Assembly (NCBI RefSeq): GCF_037176765.1 | Contig: NC_090025.1 | Span: 164,344,822-164,408,821, forward strand | DNA from: Anolis sagrei | Lineage: Eukaryota > Chordata > Lepidosauria > Squamata > Anolidae | Direction of reading: 5' to 3' | Length of the DNA stretch: 64,000 nt | Notes under the pieces: model-generated | Database searches by the model: none | Seen by the model: the letters and a program-made list of their open reading frames with translations, nothing else | What the model was told of the DNA's origin: nothing | In this document: positions 34,603 to 47,095 of the stretch, one piece after another | How the letters are laid out: each line of letters starts with the position of its first letter | Numbering within the stretch: position 1 is the first letter of the stretch | Position numbers and translations under genes: made by a program

Positions 34603-34968
34603 CACAGGTGAACAGTAAAGAACAAGTTGTTTAGTCTTCTTAGTTCAGATCAACATATCCACAATATGATCAGTTGCATCAACTCACTAAATGTCCTTTC
34701 AGAGAGATTTAAAATTGTATTTCTTTGTCCATGTGGAGAAACCATCTTTAAGCAAACAAGAAGCAAATCAGTCTTTTTCTCTCTGCTTTTCTCTTCATCT
34801 TTCTACACCTGAATAGCTTGAGCCTGAACAAAAATGCAACAGTATCCAAAAGTTCCAGGCTCAGCCATCACCCTGCGCATTGCTTGACCAATCAGCTTTG
34901 TGCATCTTATTTTGCAGTTGACACACACATACTCACTGATTGCTTGCATGCGCCAACAGACATCTCTT
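34603..34968 (+). repeat. Unclassified ~360 bp interspersed repeat, copy 2
   Basis: Same family and orientation as 22589-22945. Confidence 0.6.
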
Positions 34969-34999
34969 ATGGAAAGGAACAGAGAAGGTAAAATGTGTC

Positions 35000-35400
35000 T
35001 GTATTTATTATTTATTTAGAACACTGATATTCCGCCCTTTTCACCCTGGAGGGAACTCAGGGTGGAGCACAGCATATATACAGCAAATATTCAATGCCAG
35101 GACATGATTCCATTATATGAATACATAAACATTAAAAACATTTGTCTAAACATTAAAATACACTGTTTAAAACCATCTCGATCATTGTCCATAGGAAACC
35201 ATTTTTTCCCTACTCTTGCTATTTTAGTTTATGAGGAATTATTTTCTCTAGGGAGAGTCATAACAGTGTAATGATTTTTTTAAATTCACAGTATTCATAT
35301 TCCACCCTTCTCACCCCAAAGGGGATCAGAGAACACATATATGGCAAACATTCAATGTTGTTATACACTGACAAGACACACAACTGTACATAGACAGAGG
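35000..35400 (+). repeat. Two diverged LINE/SINE tail copies
   Basis: About 35005-35150 (TATTTATTATTTATTTAG, TTCCGCCCTTTTCACCCTGG) and 35283-35390 (ATTCCACCCTTCTCACCCC) are diverged copies of the same tail seen at 9768, 52520 and 58262. Confidence 0.55.
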
Positions 35401-35615
35401 TATATAAAGGCCTTCCCATCATTGGCATCTTGGAGGTTGTGCTCGGTTCCAGCCACGGTGTGTGTGTGTGTGTGTGTGCTGTCGTCCCATCTTCCTTCCC
35501 TGCTGAAGAGCTTCATTTGTAAACTTCCTCCTTGATCGAATTGCTGGCATTTTTCTGGCATTTCTTTATGGGTGCCTTAAATACCTCCCCACTTTTAAGC
35601 AGTACCTTAAGCACA

Positions 35616-35820
35616 ATGTGTTGTCAAAGGCTTTTATGGCTGGAATCAATGGGTTGCTGTGAGTTTTCCTAGCTGTATGGCTGTGTTCCAGAAGCATTCT
35701 CTCCTGACATTTCACCCACATCTGTGGCAGGCATCCTCAGAGGTTGAGGGGTCTGTTGGAAACTAAGTGAGGTTAATATATCTGTGGAATGTCCAGGGTG
35801 GGAGAGAGAACTTTTGTGCA
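35616..35820 (-). mobile_element. Penelope-like terminal repeat and 3' part
   Basis: Minus-strand copy with a hammerhead-like core at 35706-35740 (on the minus strand CTGAGGA ... GAAATGTC). Confidence 0.68.
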
Positions 35821-36065
35821 CTCAGTAACAACCACCAGATGGCAGCAGGACCTAGCTGTCTTCTTTCCTCTCTCCTGGGGTCCTTTAGCATTTGGGAATA
35901 TTGTGCCATTTAGTGCTCTCAACAATTTATCAAAAAGACCACAGGCATATCTGTCTTGTTGCATTATTCCAAAGATCCAGATCCTGTTCCATATTGATGG
36001 AAGGCTGGAGAAAAGAGCAGCATGCAAAGGAACACCAGCCAATTTGATGACTTTCTGATCAGGAA

Positions 36066-36415
36066 AGAACCATAGAATTAGAAGAGGTCCCCAAGGGCAT
36101 TCAGACCTATCCCTTGCCATGCTGGAATTCTTGATCAAAGCACTCTTGACAGATGGCCATTCAGTCATCTCCAGAGAAGGAGAGTCCACCACACTCCAAG
36201 GCAACATATTCTGCTATTAAACAGCTCTTATCATAGGGAAGTTCTTCTTAATGCTTAGATGAATTCTCTTCCTTCCATTTGAATCCATTGCAGAAAACAA
36301 GCTTGCTGCCTTCTCAATATGACATACTTTCAAATATTTAAACATGGCTATTACATATATTCCCTCTCAACCTTTTGTTCTCCAAACTATACACACCCAG
36401 CTCCCTTCCAGACAT
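36066..36415 (-). mobile_element. CR1 LINE 3' fragment
   Basis: Minus-strand, diverged: ACCATAGAATTAGAAGAGGT, GATGGCCATTCAGTC, GGGAAGTTCTTCTTAATG, as in the better copy at 49900-51030. Confidence 0.75.
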
Positions 36416-36550
36416 GCCCTATATTCCAGGATCTGATCCCAGTTTTCCTGTTTATCCCAGATTATCTGGCAGCGCAGACTCATATAATTCAGTTTAAAAC
36501 AGAAAACCTGGGATCAGATCCTGGGATATAGGGCCTGTCTGGAAGGGCTC
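36402..36550. mobile_element. Palindromic MITE
   Basis: Arms CCCTTCCAGACATGCCC / ATATTCCAGGATCTGATCCC and complements on the other side (GGGATCAGATCCTGGGATAT, GGGCCTGTCTGGAAGGG); about 55-base arms. It overlaps the end of the CR1 fragment. Confidence 0.8.
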
Positions 36551-37139
36551 TTAAGTCGTTTCTCACAGGGTTTGGCTTCCAGAACTTGGCTCATTTTGGT
36601 CACCTTTCTCTAGACACCTATATCTTTCTTGAATTCTGGATTCTGGTACTGGACACAATATTCCAGATGAGATCTGTCCAAAGTTGAATAGAGGAGGACT
36701 ATAACTTCCCTTGATCTAGACCAGTGGTTTCCAACCTGCTAGTTCATCACACTAGAGTTTAGTGAAGAGTTTGTAGTTTAGTGAAACCTCCCTAAACTAC
36801 AAACCCCTGAATTCTGCAGGAGGCAGAAACCAGATTTAAAGTGGATTCATTCTCTAGTGTAATGAGGTCCTTAGCCAGCACAGCCAATGGCAAAGAATGC
36901 TGGAAGATAAATTCCCGGAGGGACTGGACTAGACATCCTTTGTAGCGCTTTTCCAGATTCTATGATTCTACTGTAAATGGAAAACGAGTGGGATATAAAA
37001 CTGGGGAAGTAAAGCATGGTCATGAGTAGCAGGAGGTGGGCAGTGCATCTGGAAAACATAAATAATGATTTACCCTCATGCAAAACCAGGATAGAGTTAT
37101 ATTCATTTCGTATCTTTTAAATTCATTTCGTATCTTTTA

Positions 37140-37377
37140 AAGTACTTTGGCCACATCATGAGGAGACAGCAAAGCCTAGAGAAGACAATTATGCTGGGGA
37201 AAGTGGAAGACAAAAGGAAGAGGGGCCGACCAAGGGCAAGATGGATGGATGGCATCCTTGAAGTGACTGGATTGACCTTGAAGGAGCTGGGGGTGGTGAC
37301 GGCCGACAGGGCGCTCTGGCATGAGCTGGTCCATGAGGTCACAAAGAGTCGGAGACGACTGAACGAATGAACAACAA
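37140..37377 (+). mobile_element. BovB (RTE) LINE, short 3' fragment
   Basis: Same 3' end as 5839-6548 ([34 protein letters not shown]), ending TGAACAAC. A target-duplication-like ATCTTTTAA lies at both borders (37131-37140, 37377-37386). The left flank contains a perfect tandem 20-mer (37101-37120 = 37121-37140). Confidence 0.92.
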
Positions 37378-38068
37378 TCTTTTAAATTACTATAAAGCAC
37401 TTTGCATGTCCAAAATATTCTGTGCGGATCCTGCATTTAAGGAAAGGTTGGCAGTAAATGTAGGAGATAAACAGGATGGAACAAAAATCCCTTTATCTTC
37501 CATGTACTCCGTTAATATGGAAAACAGCAAAAGGCTGCATGCAGAACATAATTTAATTAAGGTCTGTTAACACCTTGAACAAGCATCTAATTAAAGGATT
37601 AGAGAATGTCAAATCAATAGCATTTTCCCAATCACGCAAACACTGACAGGTAAATCCATTTTAGGAAGGATGTTTATGTAATTGTGATGGTCTTGTGCTA
37701 CTTATTTCCATAATGTATTCGTGTTACACAATTAATCTACTCTATTTGCCATTACTCCATTCTATGGAATTTTGAAATTTGAGGTTTTGCCTCAGAGAAC
37801 TTTCAATTCTCTGCCTGAGGACGCAGTGTCTAGGTCACTAAGAGGAGTGTACTGCTGTTGTTACAGTTATGTACCTTCAGGTTAACTCTGATTCATGCAA
37901 ATCGCACTGTAGGCTTTTCTCCACAAGATTTATTCAGAGGTGGTTTGCCATTGCCATTATATTAGGCTGAGAGAGTGTGACTTGAAGGACATCTATTGGT
38001 TTCCATACCTGAAAAGGGTCTCAAACTCCAAAGTCCCAGCATCTTATTGTTGTAGCCCAACACTCGAA

Positions 38069-38345
38069 ACAGGAGCCCCTAGTGGTGCAATGGGTTAAAC
38101 CGTTGTGCCGCAGGACTAACAGAAAGGTCAGCAGTTTGAATCCGGGTAGTGGGGTGAGCTCCCATCTGTCAGCTCCAGCTTCTCATGTGGGGACATGAGA
38201 GAAGCCTCCCACAGGATGGCAAAACATCCAGGCGTCCCCTGGGCAATGTCCTTGCAGACGGCCAATACTCTCACACCAGAAGCGACTTGTGGATACTTGG
38301 CTTTCTCCTCAAATCCAGCTATTCTGGAGTAGACTCGAGGCACTG
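38069..38345 (+). mobile_element. tRNA-derived squamate SINE (GAGCCCC-headed type)
   Basis: Begins GGAGCCCCTAGTGGTGCAAT (A-box region), has a B-box-like GTTTGAATCC near 38135, GGGGACATGAGAGAAGCCTC, and the CTCACACCAGAAGCGACTTG tail. Confidence 0.85.
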
Positions 38346-39933
38346 GTCTTAACTAGGCACCATTTTGGGGAGACTGGGCTTTCCTCCCAATCTCAGGCCT
38401 CTCCATTACGGAAGTCTGACATTTAAAAAGCTAGCAAAACTGCAACTTCAAAAGCTAAGAATAATACGATGAAGGAAAAATGACAAGAAAAACAAATAAA
38501 TTTTGAAAGTTTGGAATTTCGAATGATTAAATACATTTTTAAAAAATGTCATACCAGGCTCATGAAGCAGGATTTTGGAAGAGAGGTGTCAATGCCTGGT
38601 AGGGGGTCGTCCACAAGAAAGCCCCTTACTCCAAGTCATTGAAGCGATTCAACATGGGCAAATTTGACAGATCCCATCCCACGTGTTTGTTTTTTTTTTT
38701 GCTGCTTTTTCCAGTTATATATCAATTTCTGACCTCAGAATATGATCCCTGCCCATCTCCTCCCTACCCTCTCCAATTTTCTAGAATTTTTAAAACACTT
38801 TGCTGACGATTTATGACAGGCGCAGACAGGAAGTCCTCCTGCGTCATGGGAAGGGCTCCATCATATATCGATATATTTCTGTTTTCAAAGGGTCTAGAAA
38901 TGGGAGAGGGGGGAACTGCATGGGATAACATCCTGAGTCACTGTGTTGTCCAAAAACGTAGTCGAAAAGTCAGAGCCCTAAAAACAGGGCCCAGATGGAT
39001 GATCTCTTGATATCCCACTTGAATTTAGAAGCAGGACACCCCTCCTTTTGCAGGGAAGGCTCAACCTGGCTTTCATCTTTTCTACCAACACACAATGAGC
39101 ACAGAGAAGCATAGGAACTTATTCATCAGCCAGGCTGCCAGGCAAAACAATAGATTGGAATGCTGATAATAACTCAGTTGGCAGTCAGTCATCCAGGGAC
39201 ATAGTAAACCCCTCTCAACATGAATGGAAGGCATGTTAGATTTGATATTCGCCCTGGCATTGCTTCTTTGATCAATGAAGCAATAAAGGCCACCTCTTAC
39301 TCTGCCCTCATCTTTGCAAGTCTCGATTTGGAAACATGGGAGCTGGCATGCCGGGAACAAACCCTGGAATTCAGGACAACAATTATGTTGGGTGAGTGGG
39401 CTTATTAATAAAAGACCCTCCTCATAAATACACAGCAGAGTAACGTATCAGCAGCAGCATGACCCAGTACTAGTAGCCAAAAGTGATAAAAAGAACAAAA
39501 ACCCACAGACCAATGTTATCTCTTCTGTAGGAGGCATTTCTTTATAGCAAAATAATATGGTTGCACTATTTACAAGAACTCCGTTTCCATGACACAAATA
39601 AAGTTCAACCTTCACACACAAGGCCTTCTCATTCAGAGGCCTACCTCATACACTGAGGCCTTTCTCCCACAGTGAGGCCTACTACCATTGAGACCTATTC
39701 TCCCACTGAGGCTTCTCTCGCAGTGAGAGCTCTCCCAGACTGAGGCATTACTAAGTAATAGGCACACCTGCTTATATTGAACTACGGCTTTTTGCTGAGT
39801 CATTTAACCCTTTCAGTGCTTGACTCACATTTTTGTAATTAAAAATACCTTGTTAATTGTTTAATATTTCTGACAAATTATATTAAAGAATTCCAAGTAC
39901 CCGACCAAACTACAAATCCTAGCATTCTCAACT

Positions 39934-39969
<36 letters not shown>

Positions 39970-40748
39970 TTTAATTACTTATTAATCGCCCTCCATCCGA
40001 GATGCTCTAGGTGATTTAGAAGCTAAATTGTAAAAGATAAAAATACATACAGAAATTAATGATTAACATAGATGAATTCTCTATAAAGCCATGGCAGTCA
40101 GAATGTAGACATACCATGCAATTGGTATTAATATTGTGCAGGCCTCTAGATATCATTGAACTGCAATTCTCAGCAATATTTAGCATTGGCTACGCTTCTA
40201 GTGCAGATGGGACTTGCACTCCAACATCATTTGGAGAACCATATTCTTCCCACATGAAGCACTAAGATGCAATCTCCCATCGTCATTGGTATCATTCAAT
40301 CATGTTTCCATGCAACACCATTGCTATGAAAGATGTAGTTCTAACAGTTGTGCATTACATATCACAATGGAGAACATTCCTCTGGTCCAGATAGATGGAG
40401 CCTTTACTTCTCAGTCCTTGCTGTGGTCAATACGTCCAAAATACCATCCTGCACACCTTTTTTGCCAAAGAGACCTGCTTGGCCCCCCATCCACCTGCAC
40501 AGGGTGGCGCCAGGTGCATTGCCTGTCGGTCACCTTTTAAACCAGGTTTAATGAAAAATATCCCTGCCCTCTGTGGTTGAAGTTGCTGCTGTGGAGCAGG
40601 GAGGGAGAGCTTGTTTTTCCTCCTTGCAGATGCCTGCCTCTCAAGCTCTCATGTGGGCCTCCAGACAAATGGTCCATTGTTCCTGGTGCCCTTATGGCTA
40701 GGAAGCGAAGGGGAGGGGGCAAGGAGAGACCTGCTATGGCTCCTTTAG

Positions 40749-40920
40749 CCGATTAGCCTTATTAATAGAAATTAAACCCCGTCTGCAAGCACTGAGAGCT
40801 CCCCCATGCTTCCTTTCCTACCTGCGTGCTTTTGCTCCTTCCTCCCCCTCCTTGGACAGGAATGTATAGATAAGGGAAGGCGAGTGGGAGAGATGGTAAG
40901 AAGCTTAGAGGATTAGAAAG
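40749..40920. promoter_or_regulatory. Possible regulatory island with clustered TAAT/GATTA motifs
   Basis: Non-repetitive, relatively G/C-rich. GATTAG, TTATTAAT and AAATTAAA fall within about 35 bases (40750-40785), and GGATTA at about 40911. Such motifs are bound by OTX/CRX-type homeodomain proteins, which act in eye tissues where SLC16A8 is expressed. Motif matches of this length are common by chance, so this is only a candidate. Confidence 0.15.
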
Positions 40921-41181
40921 CAAGACCTTTCACTTCTGGGACTTGTGAGGATAGGTATTAAAACCTACCTGGGCTCAGCGGTGCCACAAATGCTGGCTTC
41001 GTTTCCCTCTCTACAATGGCCCAATCTCACCTTGCCACCCTCAGAAATATTGTGCCAGAGGAATGCCTCCTCCTTATACTAGTTGTTGTTTTGGATTTAA
41101 TCTGAGATCGGCACTCTATAGTTCATACTTCACAACTGCAGTACTATATATCTCTTTGAGTGCCATGACTTCATCCTATGG

Positions 41182-41877
41182 CAGTGGTTCTCAACCTTCC
41201 TAATGTCGCAACCCCTTAATACAGTCCCTCATGTTGTGGTGACCCCAAACATAAAATTATTTTTGTTGCTACTCCATAACTGAAGGTTTGCTACTATTAT
41301 GAATTGTAATGTAAATATCTGATATGCAGGATGCATTTTCATTCACCGGACCAAATTTGGTCAAATTTGAATACTGGTGGGGTTGGGGGTGGATTGATTT
41401 TGTCATTTGGGAGTTGTAGTTGCTGGGATTTATAGTTCACCTACACTAAAAGAGCATTCTGAACTCCGCCAATAATAGAATTAAACCAAACAGGAAATAC
41501 TGGGTTTGGTGGGCATTGATCTTGAGTTTGGGAGCTGTAGTTCACCTACATCCAAAGAGCACTGTGGACTCAAACAATGATGGATCTGGACCAAACATGG
41601 CACAGATACTCAAAATAGCCAAATGGGTACACTGGTGGAATTTGAGGAAAATAGACCTTGAGATTTGGGAGTTGTAGTTGCTGGGATTTATAGTTTGCCT
41701 ACAATCAAAGAGCATTCTGAACCCCACCTATGATAGAATTGGGCCAAACTTCCCAGACAGAACCCCATGACCAACAGAAAATTCTGTGTTTTCTGATGGT
41801 CTTTGGTGATCCCACTGACACCATTTTGTGACCCCACCCCACCCCTGGGGTCCTGACCCCCAGGTTGAGAAACACTG
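41182..41877 (-). mobile_element. SPIN-like hAT non-autonomous element
   Basis: CAGTGGTTCTCAACCTTCCT ... CCAGGTTGAGAAACACTG with a perfect 8-base target duplication TCCTATGG at 41174-41181 and 41878-41885. The interior is made of the same repeated ~140 bp modules as 20502-21165. Confidence 0.93.
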
Positions 41878-42586
41878 TCCTATGGGGTTGTAATTTGCTG
41901 AGGCTGATGAGCTCTCTGGTAGAGAATTCTAGGTATTCCTTCCTGAACTGCAAATTCCTGGTTTCCATCGGTTGGAACCAGAGCAGTAAAAGTGGAATAT
42001 GTTGTTGTTTGCTCCCAAGTTGTTTCTGTCTTAAGGGTATCCTAGGGCAAACCTATCACAGAGTTATCTGGGGCTGAGAGTGTGTGACTTACCCAGGGTC
42101 ACCCATTGGGTTTTCATGGCAGAGCAGAGACTCATATCATGGCCTTTACAGTTGTAGTAGAACTCCAAAACATTACATCTCCAAAGTGGACTACAGAATA
42201 TAGCACTATATAATTATGTAGTGTGAACCAAATGCTGCTGAACTGCAGTTCCTAGCATCCATTACCATCACTTCCATTACACTAGACCTGCTGGGATTTG
42301 CCTTCCAATAGACTCTTGTGGTTGTGTTTTGGTGCCTTCAAACTGATGTCAATCTATGTTACTCCATCATACAGTTTTCTTGAAAAAATTTCTTCAGAGA
42401 AGGTCTGCCATTGCCTCTATCTTAGGATGAGAAATGTGGCTTGTCCAAGGTCACCCATTGGGTTTCTGTGGCTAAATAAAGATTTGAATCCTGGTCTCTC
42501 AGATGTCTAGTCAAACCACTATACCACAAGGACCTCAGAATTCCTTGATACCATTTCCCCTTTCTGCCTTTGATTTTTTTTCCCTA

Positions 42587-42836
42587 TCAGGAGCTACTTG
42601 AGAAATTGCAAGTCGCTTCTGGTGTGAGAGAATTGACTGTCTGCAAGGACATTGCCCAGAGGACACCCAGATGTTTGATATTTTACCATCCTGTGGGAGA
42701 CTTTTCTCATGTCCCCGCATGGGAAGCTAGAGCTGAGATGGGAGCTCACTCTGCTCCCCGGATTTGAATTGCCAACCTGCTAGTCAGCAGTCCTGCCAGC
42801 ATAAGGGTTTAACCCATTGCGCCACCGGGGGCTCCT
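42587..42836 (-). mobile_element. tRNA-derived squamate SINE (GAGCCCC-headed type)
   Basis: Minus-strand copy, from AAGGAGCCCCCGGTGGCGCA (42836 side) to GAAGCGACTTGCAATTTCTC (42600 side). Confidence 0.85.
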
Positions 42837-43049
42837 TACCTGCCTTTGATGAAAAGCAGTTCAAATCCTGGACAGCACCATTATTTCACTGATACTTAAG
42901 GCACAGGGTTCATGGACTCATTCACACTAATATTGCAGTGCTATAATCCCACTTCAACTGCCATGGCTGCATTTTATGCAACCCTGAGATTAGTAGTTTA
43001 GCACGGGGGATTTTAAAAATATGGAGGTGACTCTTTGTCTGGACATCCT

Positions 43050-43372
43050 CAAAAGAGAGGCTGGACAGCTACCTATTGGAGATATTCCAGCTGGCGTTGG
43101 AATGGCTTAGGGCCATTATGGCGAACCTATGACACGTGTGTCAGCACTGACATGAGTAGCCATTTTCAATGACACACAAAAGTCACTAATGGAATCTTTA
43201 CAATTATACATGTTTGTCATTTAAACTATAAATATTGTGAAATTATGGGTTTTTTTCCTCAAAGTGACACCCCACCCGAGTTATGCTTGGTTTTTTGGCG
43301 AATTTTGACACACCAAGCTCAAAAGGTTGCCCATCAGTAGGGCACCTTCCAACTCTATAACTCTTATTTCCA
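43050..43372 (+). mobile_element. CR1 3' end interrupted by a hAT-like element
   Basis: 43050-43112 and 43338-43372 are CR1-like (GAGAGGCTGGACAGCTACC ... ACCTTCCAACTCTATAACTC). Between them, about 43114-43337 has inverted ends ATGGCGAACCTATGACAC and CAAAAGGTTGCCCATCA and a partial TAGGGC target duplication. Confidence 0.6.
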
Positions 43373-43854
43373 GAAATCTGGAGACTAAATATTATCTCTA
43401 ATAGTTAGACGGGAAGACAGATCACCCTTTTTGGTGATCCCGGAAAATCAATGTAGACAACATTCACAGAAACTACTCTCACAGGAAGCTGAGATATTAT
43501 GGCAATGGCTATGAAGAAAGTTAGGGTGGTGAGTTACAAAAATACTTAACAGTTTTGGAAAAGGCAGCCCATAACTTAGAGAGCAGGGAGGGGAGAGCAG
43601 GCATGCTCGGCGCATGGCATAGTGTATGTGCATGTGCGGGTGAGTGAGAGTACACAAGGCTGGTAGGAGGCTCAAACCAGCGAGTCCCTTCAAGGCAGGG
43701 GGGAAAGAGTCCGTGCAATGTGGGACTGGGAGTGGCCCAGCAGCATCAGTAGGAGGAGCAGCAGAAGCTGCTTAGGTAATTTGTAATGCTATTTATTTTT
43801 AAAAAGTCTGTATTTCCTTTTGCTTTTATTGATACTCCCATTAAAAATGCATAA

Positions 43855-44266
43855 GGATGTGGGTGAACTACAACACTAAAAAGCATGCGTCAATCTTCCC
43901 CAAATCCCACCAATATTCACAGTTGGTCATGTTGGGTCTGTATGCCAAGTTAGGTCCAGATCCACCGTCAACTGGGTTCAGTGCTCTTTGAAAGCAGGTG
44001 AACTACAACTCCCATATGCCAAGGTCAATCACCCTCCCCCCACCACAACCCCACCGGTATTCAAATTTAGGCGTATCAGGTATTTGTGCCAAATTTGGAC
44101 CAGGATGAAAATACATCCTGTATATCAGATATTTACATTACGATTCACAACAATAGCAATATTACAGTTATGAAATAGCAACGAAAATAACGTTATGGTA
44201 GAGGGTCACCACAACATGAGGAACTGTATTAAAGGGTTGCGGCATTAGGAAGGTTGGGAACCACTG
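43855..44266 (+). mobile_element. SPIN-like hAT, left-truncated
   Basis: The right end is intact (GGGTCACCACAACATGAGGA ... GGAAGGTTGGGAACCACTG). The left part starts inside an internal module. Confidence 0.8.
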
Positions 44267-45405
44267 GTTTAGAGCTAACTTACTTTAAAAAATCAGGAGC
44301 CTCTTAGAGTTCATTAAGAGCTGTTTCATTTGCACTAATTAAACATCGTCAAGGTGTCTTGATATATAGTATGCAGTCATTTTTTAAAGTGTCTGCAGAT
44401 GGAGCTATTGATTTGCTTAAAGGATGGCTCCAGTTTAAGGGAGGACAGTCATAATAGGGACAATCTCAAATAGTTTGGAAATGTCAAGGATAAAGGTTAC
44501 TTCTTACCTGTATTGGCTGTTCTCGCCCCAGATGTAGCTGTTTTCCAAAAGTTAGTGCGTAAACATGAAACTTCTCAGCTTCTCATACAGAATCCTAGGC
44601 ATGTTGAACACTTTAATTTTTCCTGCGTTGGGAGTACGTTCTCCTGTCCAAAGCTGCATCACTATTGCATTTATAAGGTTGTCCTGGGCAAGGCCCATGC
44701 TCCAGTCCTCAAAAACTGTAGGGAAACCCCAAGAGGTGAGAAGAAGGGGGCTTAGTTATTCCTCAGGCCTTTTCCCATCGACTCCTTGCTACGGAGAAGC
44801 AGGATTACTGGCATGCAAGTCCTGTTCCTTTCTCATTGGCCAGGAAAGCTTCTTAAAAACTAGAGAAGTAGTTTCTTTCTTGGAGAGCAGCAAACCAGGA
44901 TGCTTTAGCGACTTTAAAACATAAGCAGCTGCTGACCCACATCTACACTGTAAAGAGCTTGGAACTTGGAGCAGACTGCTTGGCTGTACAGTAGGGGCTC
45001 CCTGGAAGCTCCCTTGGAGGTCACCACGGCTCCTTGCTTTAGGAAACTTTGAGAGACCAAGTTGAGAAGGACCTTGATTGTTGGCTGAGAAAGAAGAATG
45101 CGAAAGATTGGAAGACTTCTTCTGGTGCTTCTCTTTGGATGCCTGTCATGGAGTAAGCCCTGAAAAGTTTTCATTCTTTCCTTCTTCAAATTATCTCCCC
45201 CACTCCCCAGCACTAGGAGAAACCCTGCTTGGAGACCTCAAAAAGCACAGTCAAAGACAGAGGTATGTATTATGATACAGAGTACAATTTTGTTGTTCAA
45301 ATATTATTTAAATGTAGCACTTTCATAAGCTATAAAGCATGTTGAATGGTCTAAAAGTATGGAAAAGTTCTGTTTTGGGACTGCAACTACCATGATCCTC
45401 TAACC

Positions 45406-45873
45406 CAGCATTTCTCAACTTGGGGTGGCGGGACCCCTAAGGGAGTTGTGAGGGGGTGTCAAAGGAATCACCAAAGACACAGTATTATTTGTTGGTCATG
45501 GTGGTTCTATGTGGGAAGTTTGGCCCAGTTCTATCATTGGTGAGATCCAGAATGCTCTTTGACTGTAGGTGAACTATAAATCCCAGCAACTACAACTCCC
45601 AAATGTCAAGTCTCTTCCCCAAATTCCACCAGTATTCACATTTGGGCATATTGAGTATTCATGCCAAGTTTGGTCCAGATCCAACATTGTTTGAGTCCAC
45701 ATCCATTGTTTGGATGTAGATGAACTATAACTCCAAAACTCAAGATCAGTGCCCACCAAACCCTTCCAGTATTTTCTGTTGGTCATGGGAATTCTGATTT
45801 TATGGTTGGGGGTCACCACAGCATGAGGAACTGTATTAAGGGGTTGCGGCATTAGGAAAGTTGAGAGCCACTG
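45406..45873 (+). mobile_element. SPIN-like hAT, internally shorter form
   Basis: CAGCATTTCTCAACTTGGGG ... GGAAAGTTGAGAGCCACTG with target duplication CTCTAACC / CTTTAACC (45398-45405, 45874-45881). 468 bp against 660-740 for the other copies. Confidence 0.88.
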
Positions 45874-46826
45874 CTTTAACCAGTATGGCTGTGGGCATGC
45901 AATAATTGAGGGATACTGAGGAGTGTAATAAAAAAAGAACTTTTCCAAGGTCTGGTATTATGATAGGCTAAATACTGCTCTTGTTGAGAGCCAGCATGGT
46001 ACGGTGGTTTGAGTGTTGGCTGTGGTGACAGGTTCACTTTAAGATCATTGTAAGTCAGAAATGGCTTGAAGACTCACAACAAGAAGTCGCCTGTTGCAGC
46101 AGCTAAGGTGTGCCAATGACCGAATGTGCCCAGCTCTGCTCTCTTTTGTGGGGCCCAAAGATTCAAAGAGTTGAGAACCTGATATTTGAAATTGCAATCC
46201 AGTAACCAGGTACTCTGTTTCATGACATGGGCTGGATCTACACTGCCATATATTGCGGCTTCAGACGGCAGATTAACTATGTTGAACCTTGATTATATGA
46301 GACCCAGCCTTAGTCTTCATTTGGAGTTTGAGTGTCTGATTGCTCTTTTACTTTCTAGATTCTTGTGACTGGATCTAAAACTGGATTGGTGTGTGTGTGT
46401 GTGTGTGTCTACATACCAGCCATATTGATTCATCGATCTGAATAGAATTCTCCATTTATCCAGAAGAAGACTTGTAAAATTACTTTTAAAAAGTTATTTG
46501 TTTTCATTACTTATTGCAATAATTGAACATAAGAAACAGTACAGTAATGGAAAACAATATATCTTTTGGCTTTATTCATTACTATGTTATTAAAGTAAAT
46601 GTTTAATCTAAACCAAGCATGGGCAAACTTCAGCCCTCCAGGTGTTTTATACTTGAACTCCCATGTTAGGAGTTGTGGGAGTTGAAGGCCAAAACATTGG
46701 GAGGGCCGAAGTTTGCCCATGCCTCATCTAAATCCTACTGTTAACTATTGAGTCTTCTGAGTTTACCTATGTTTTGACTCACCATTCAAAAACTGATTTA
46801 ATCAGTTTGCTCTAGATGTGACTATG

Positions 46827-46926
46827 GCCCCTTCCACACAGCTGTATAAAATCCACATTGAGCTGGATTATATGGCAGTGTGGACTCAGATAACCCAGTT
46901 TCCTCCACTTTGGGTGAAATGTGGAT
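46827..46926. mobile_element. Palindromic MITE fragment
   Basis: GGCCCCTTCCACACAGCTGT ... GGATTATATGGCAGTGTGGA; relative of 15160-15327. Confidence 0.6.
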
Positions 46927-47095
46927 GTGGCCAGCTGTGAATTGTCTGATAGTGCTTGGCAGGCCTTGTCCAAGCTGCAAATAAAAGCGGCAAAACGGTG
47001 CTATTTGACCCCGTATTGAAGAGGTCCATGGTTGTGCTTTTCCTCTGTTCTACCTATAAAGCTAATTGGACTTCTGGCTGAATCTTAGCGTGCAT

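Noticed and set aside
39082-39410. Overlapping frames on both strands near 39.1-39.4 kb considered as a possible gene
   Set aside because: No acceptor/donor pair with phase agreement and no familiar motif.
44513-44924. 80 and 119 residue frames in the spacer
   Set aside because: No homology recalled. They overlap each other in different frames; kept only as part of a possible regulatory island.
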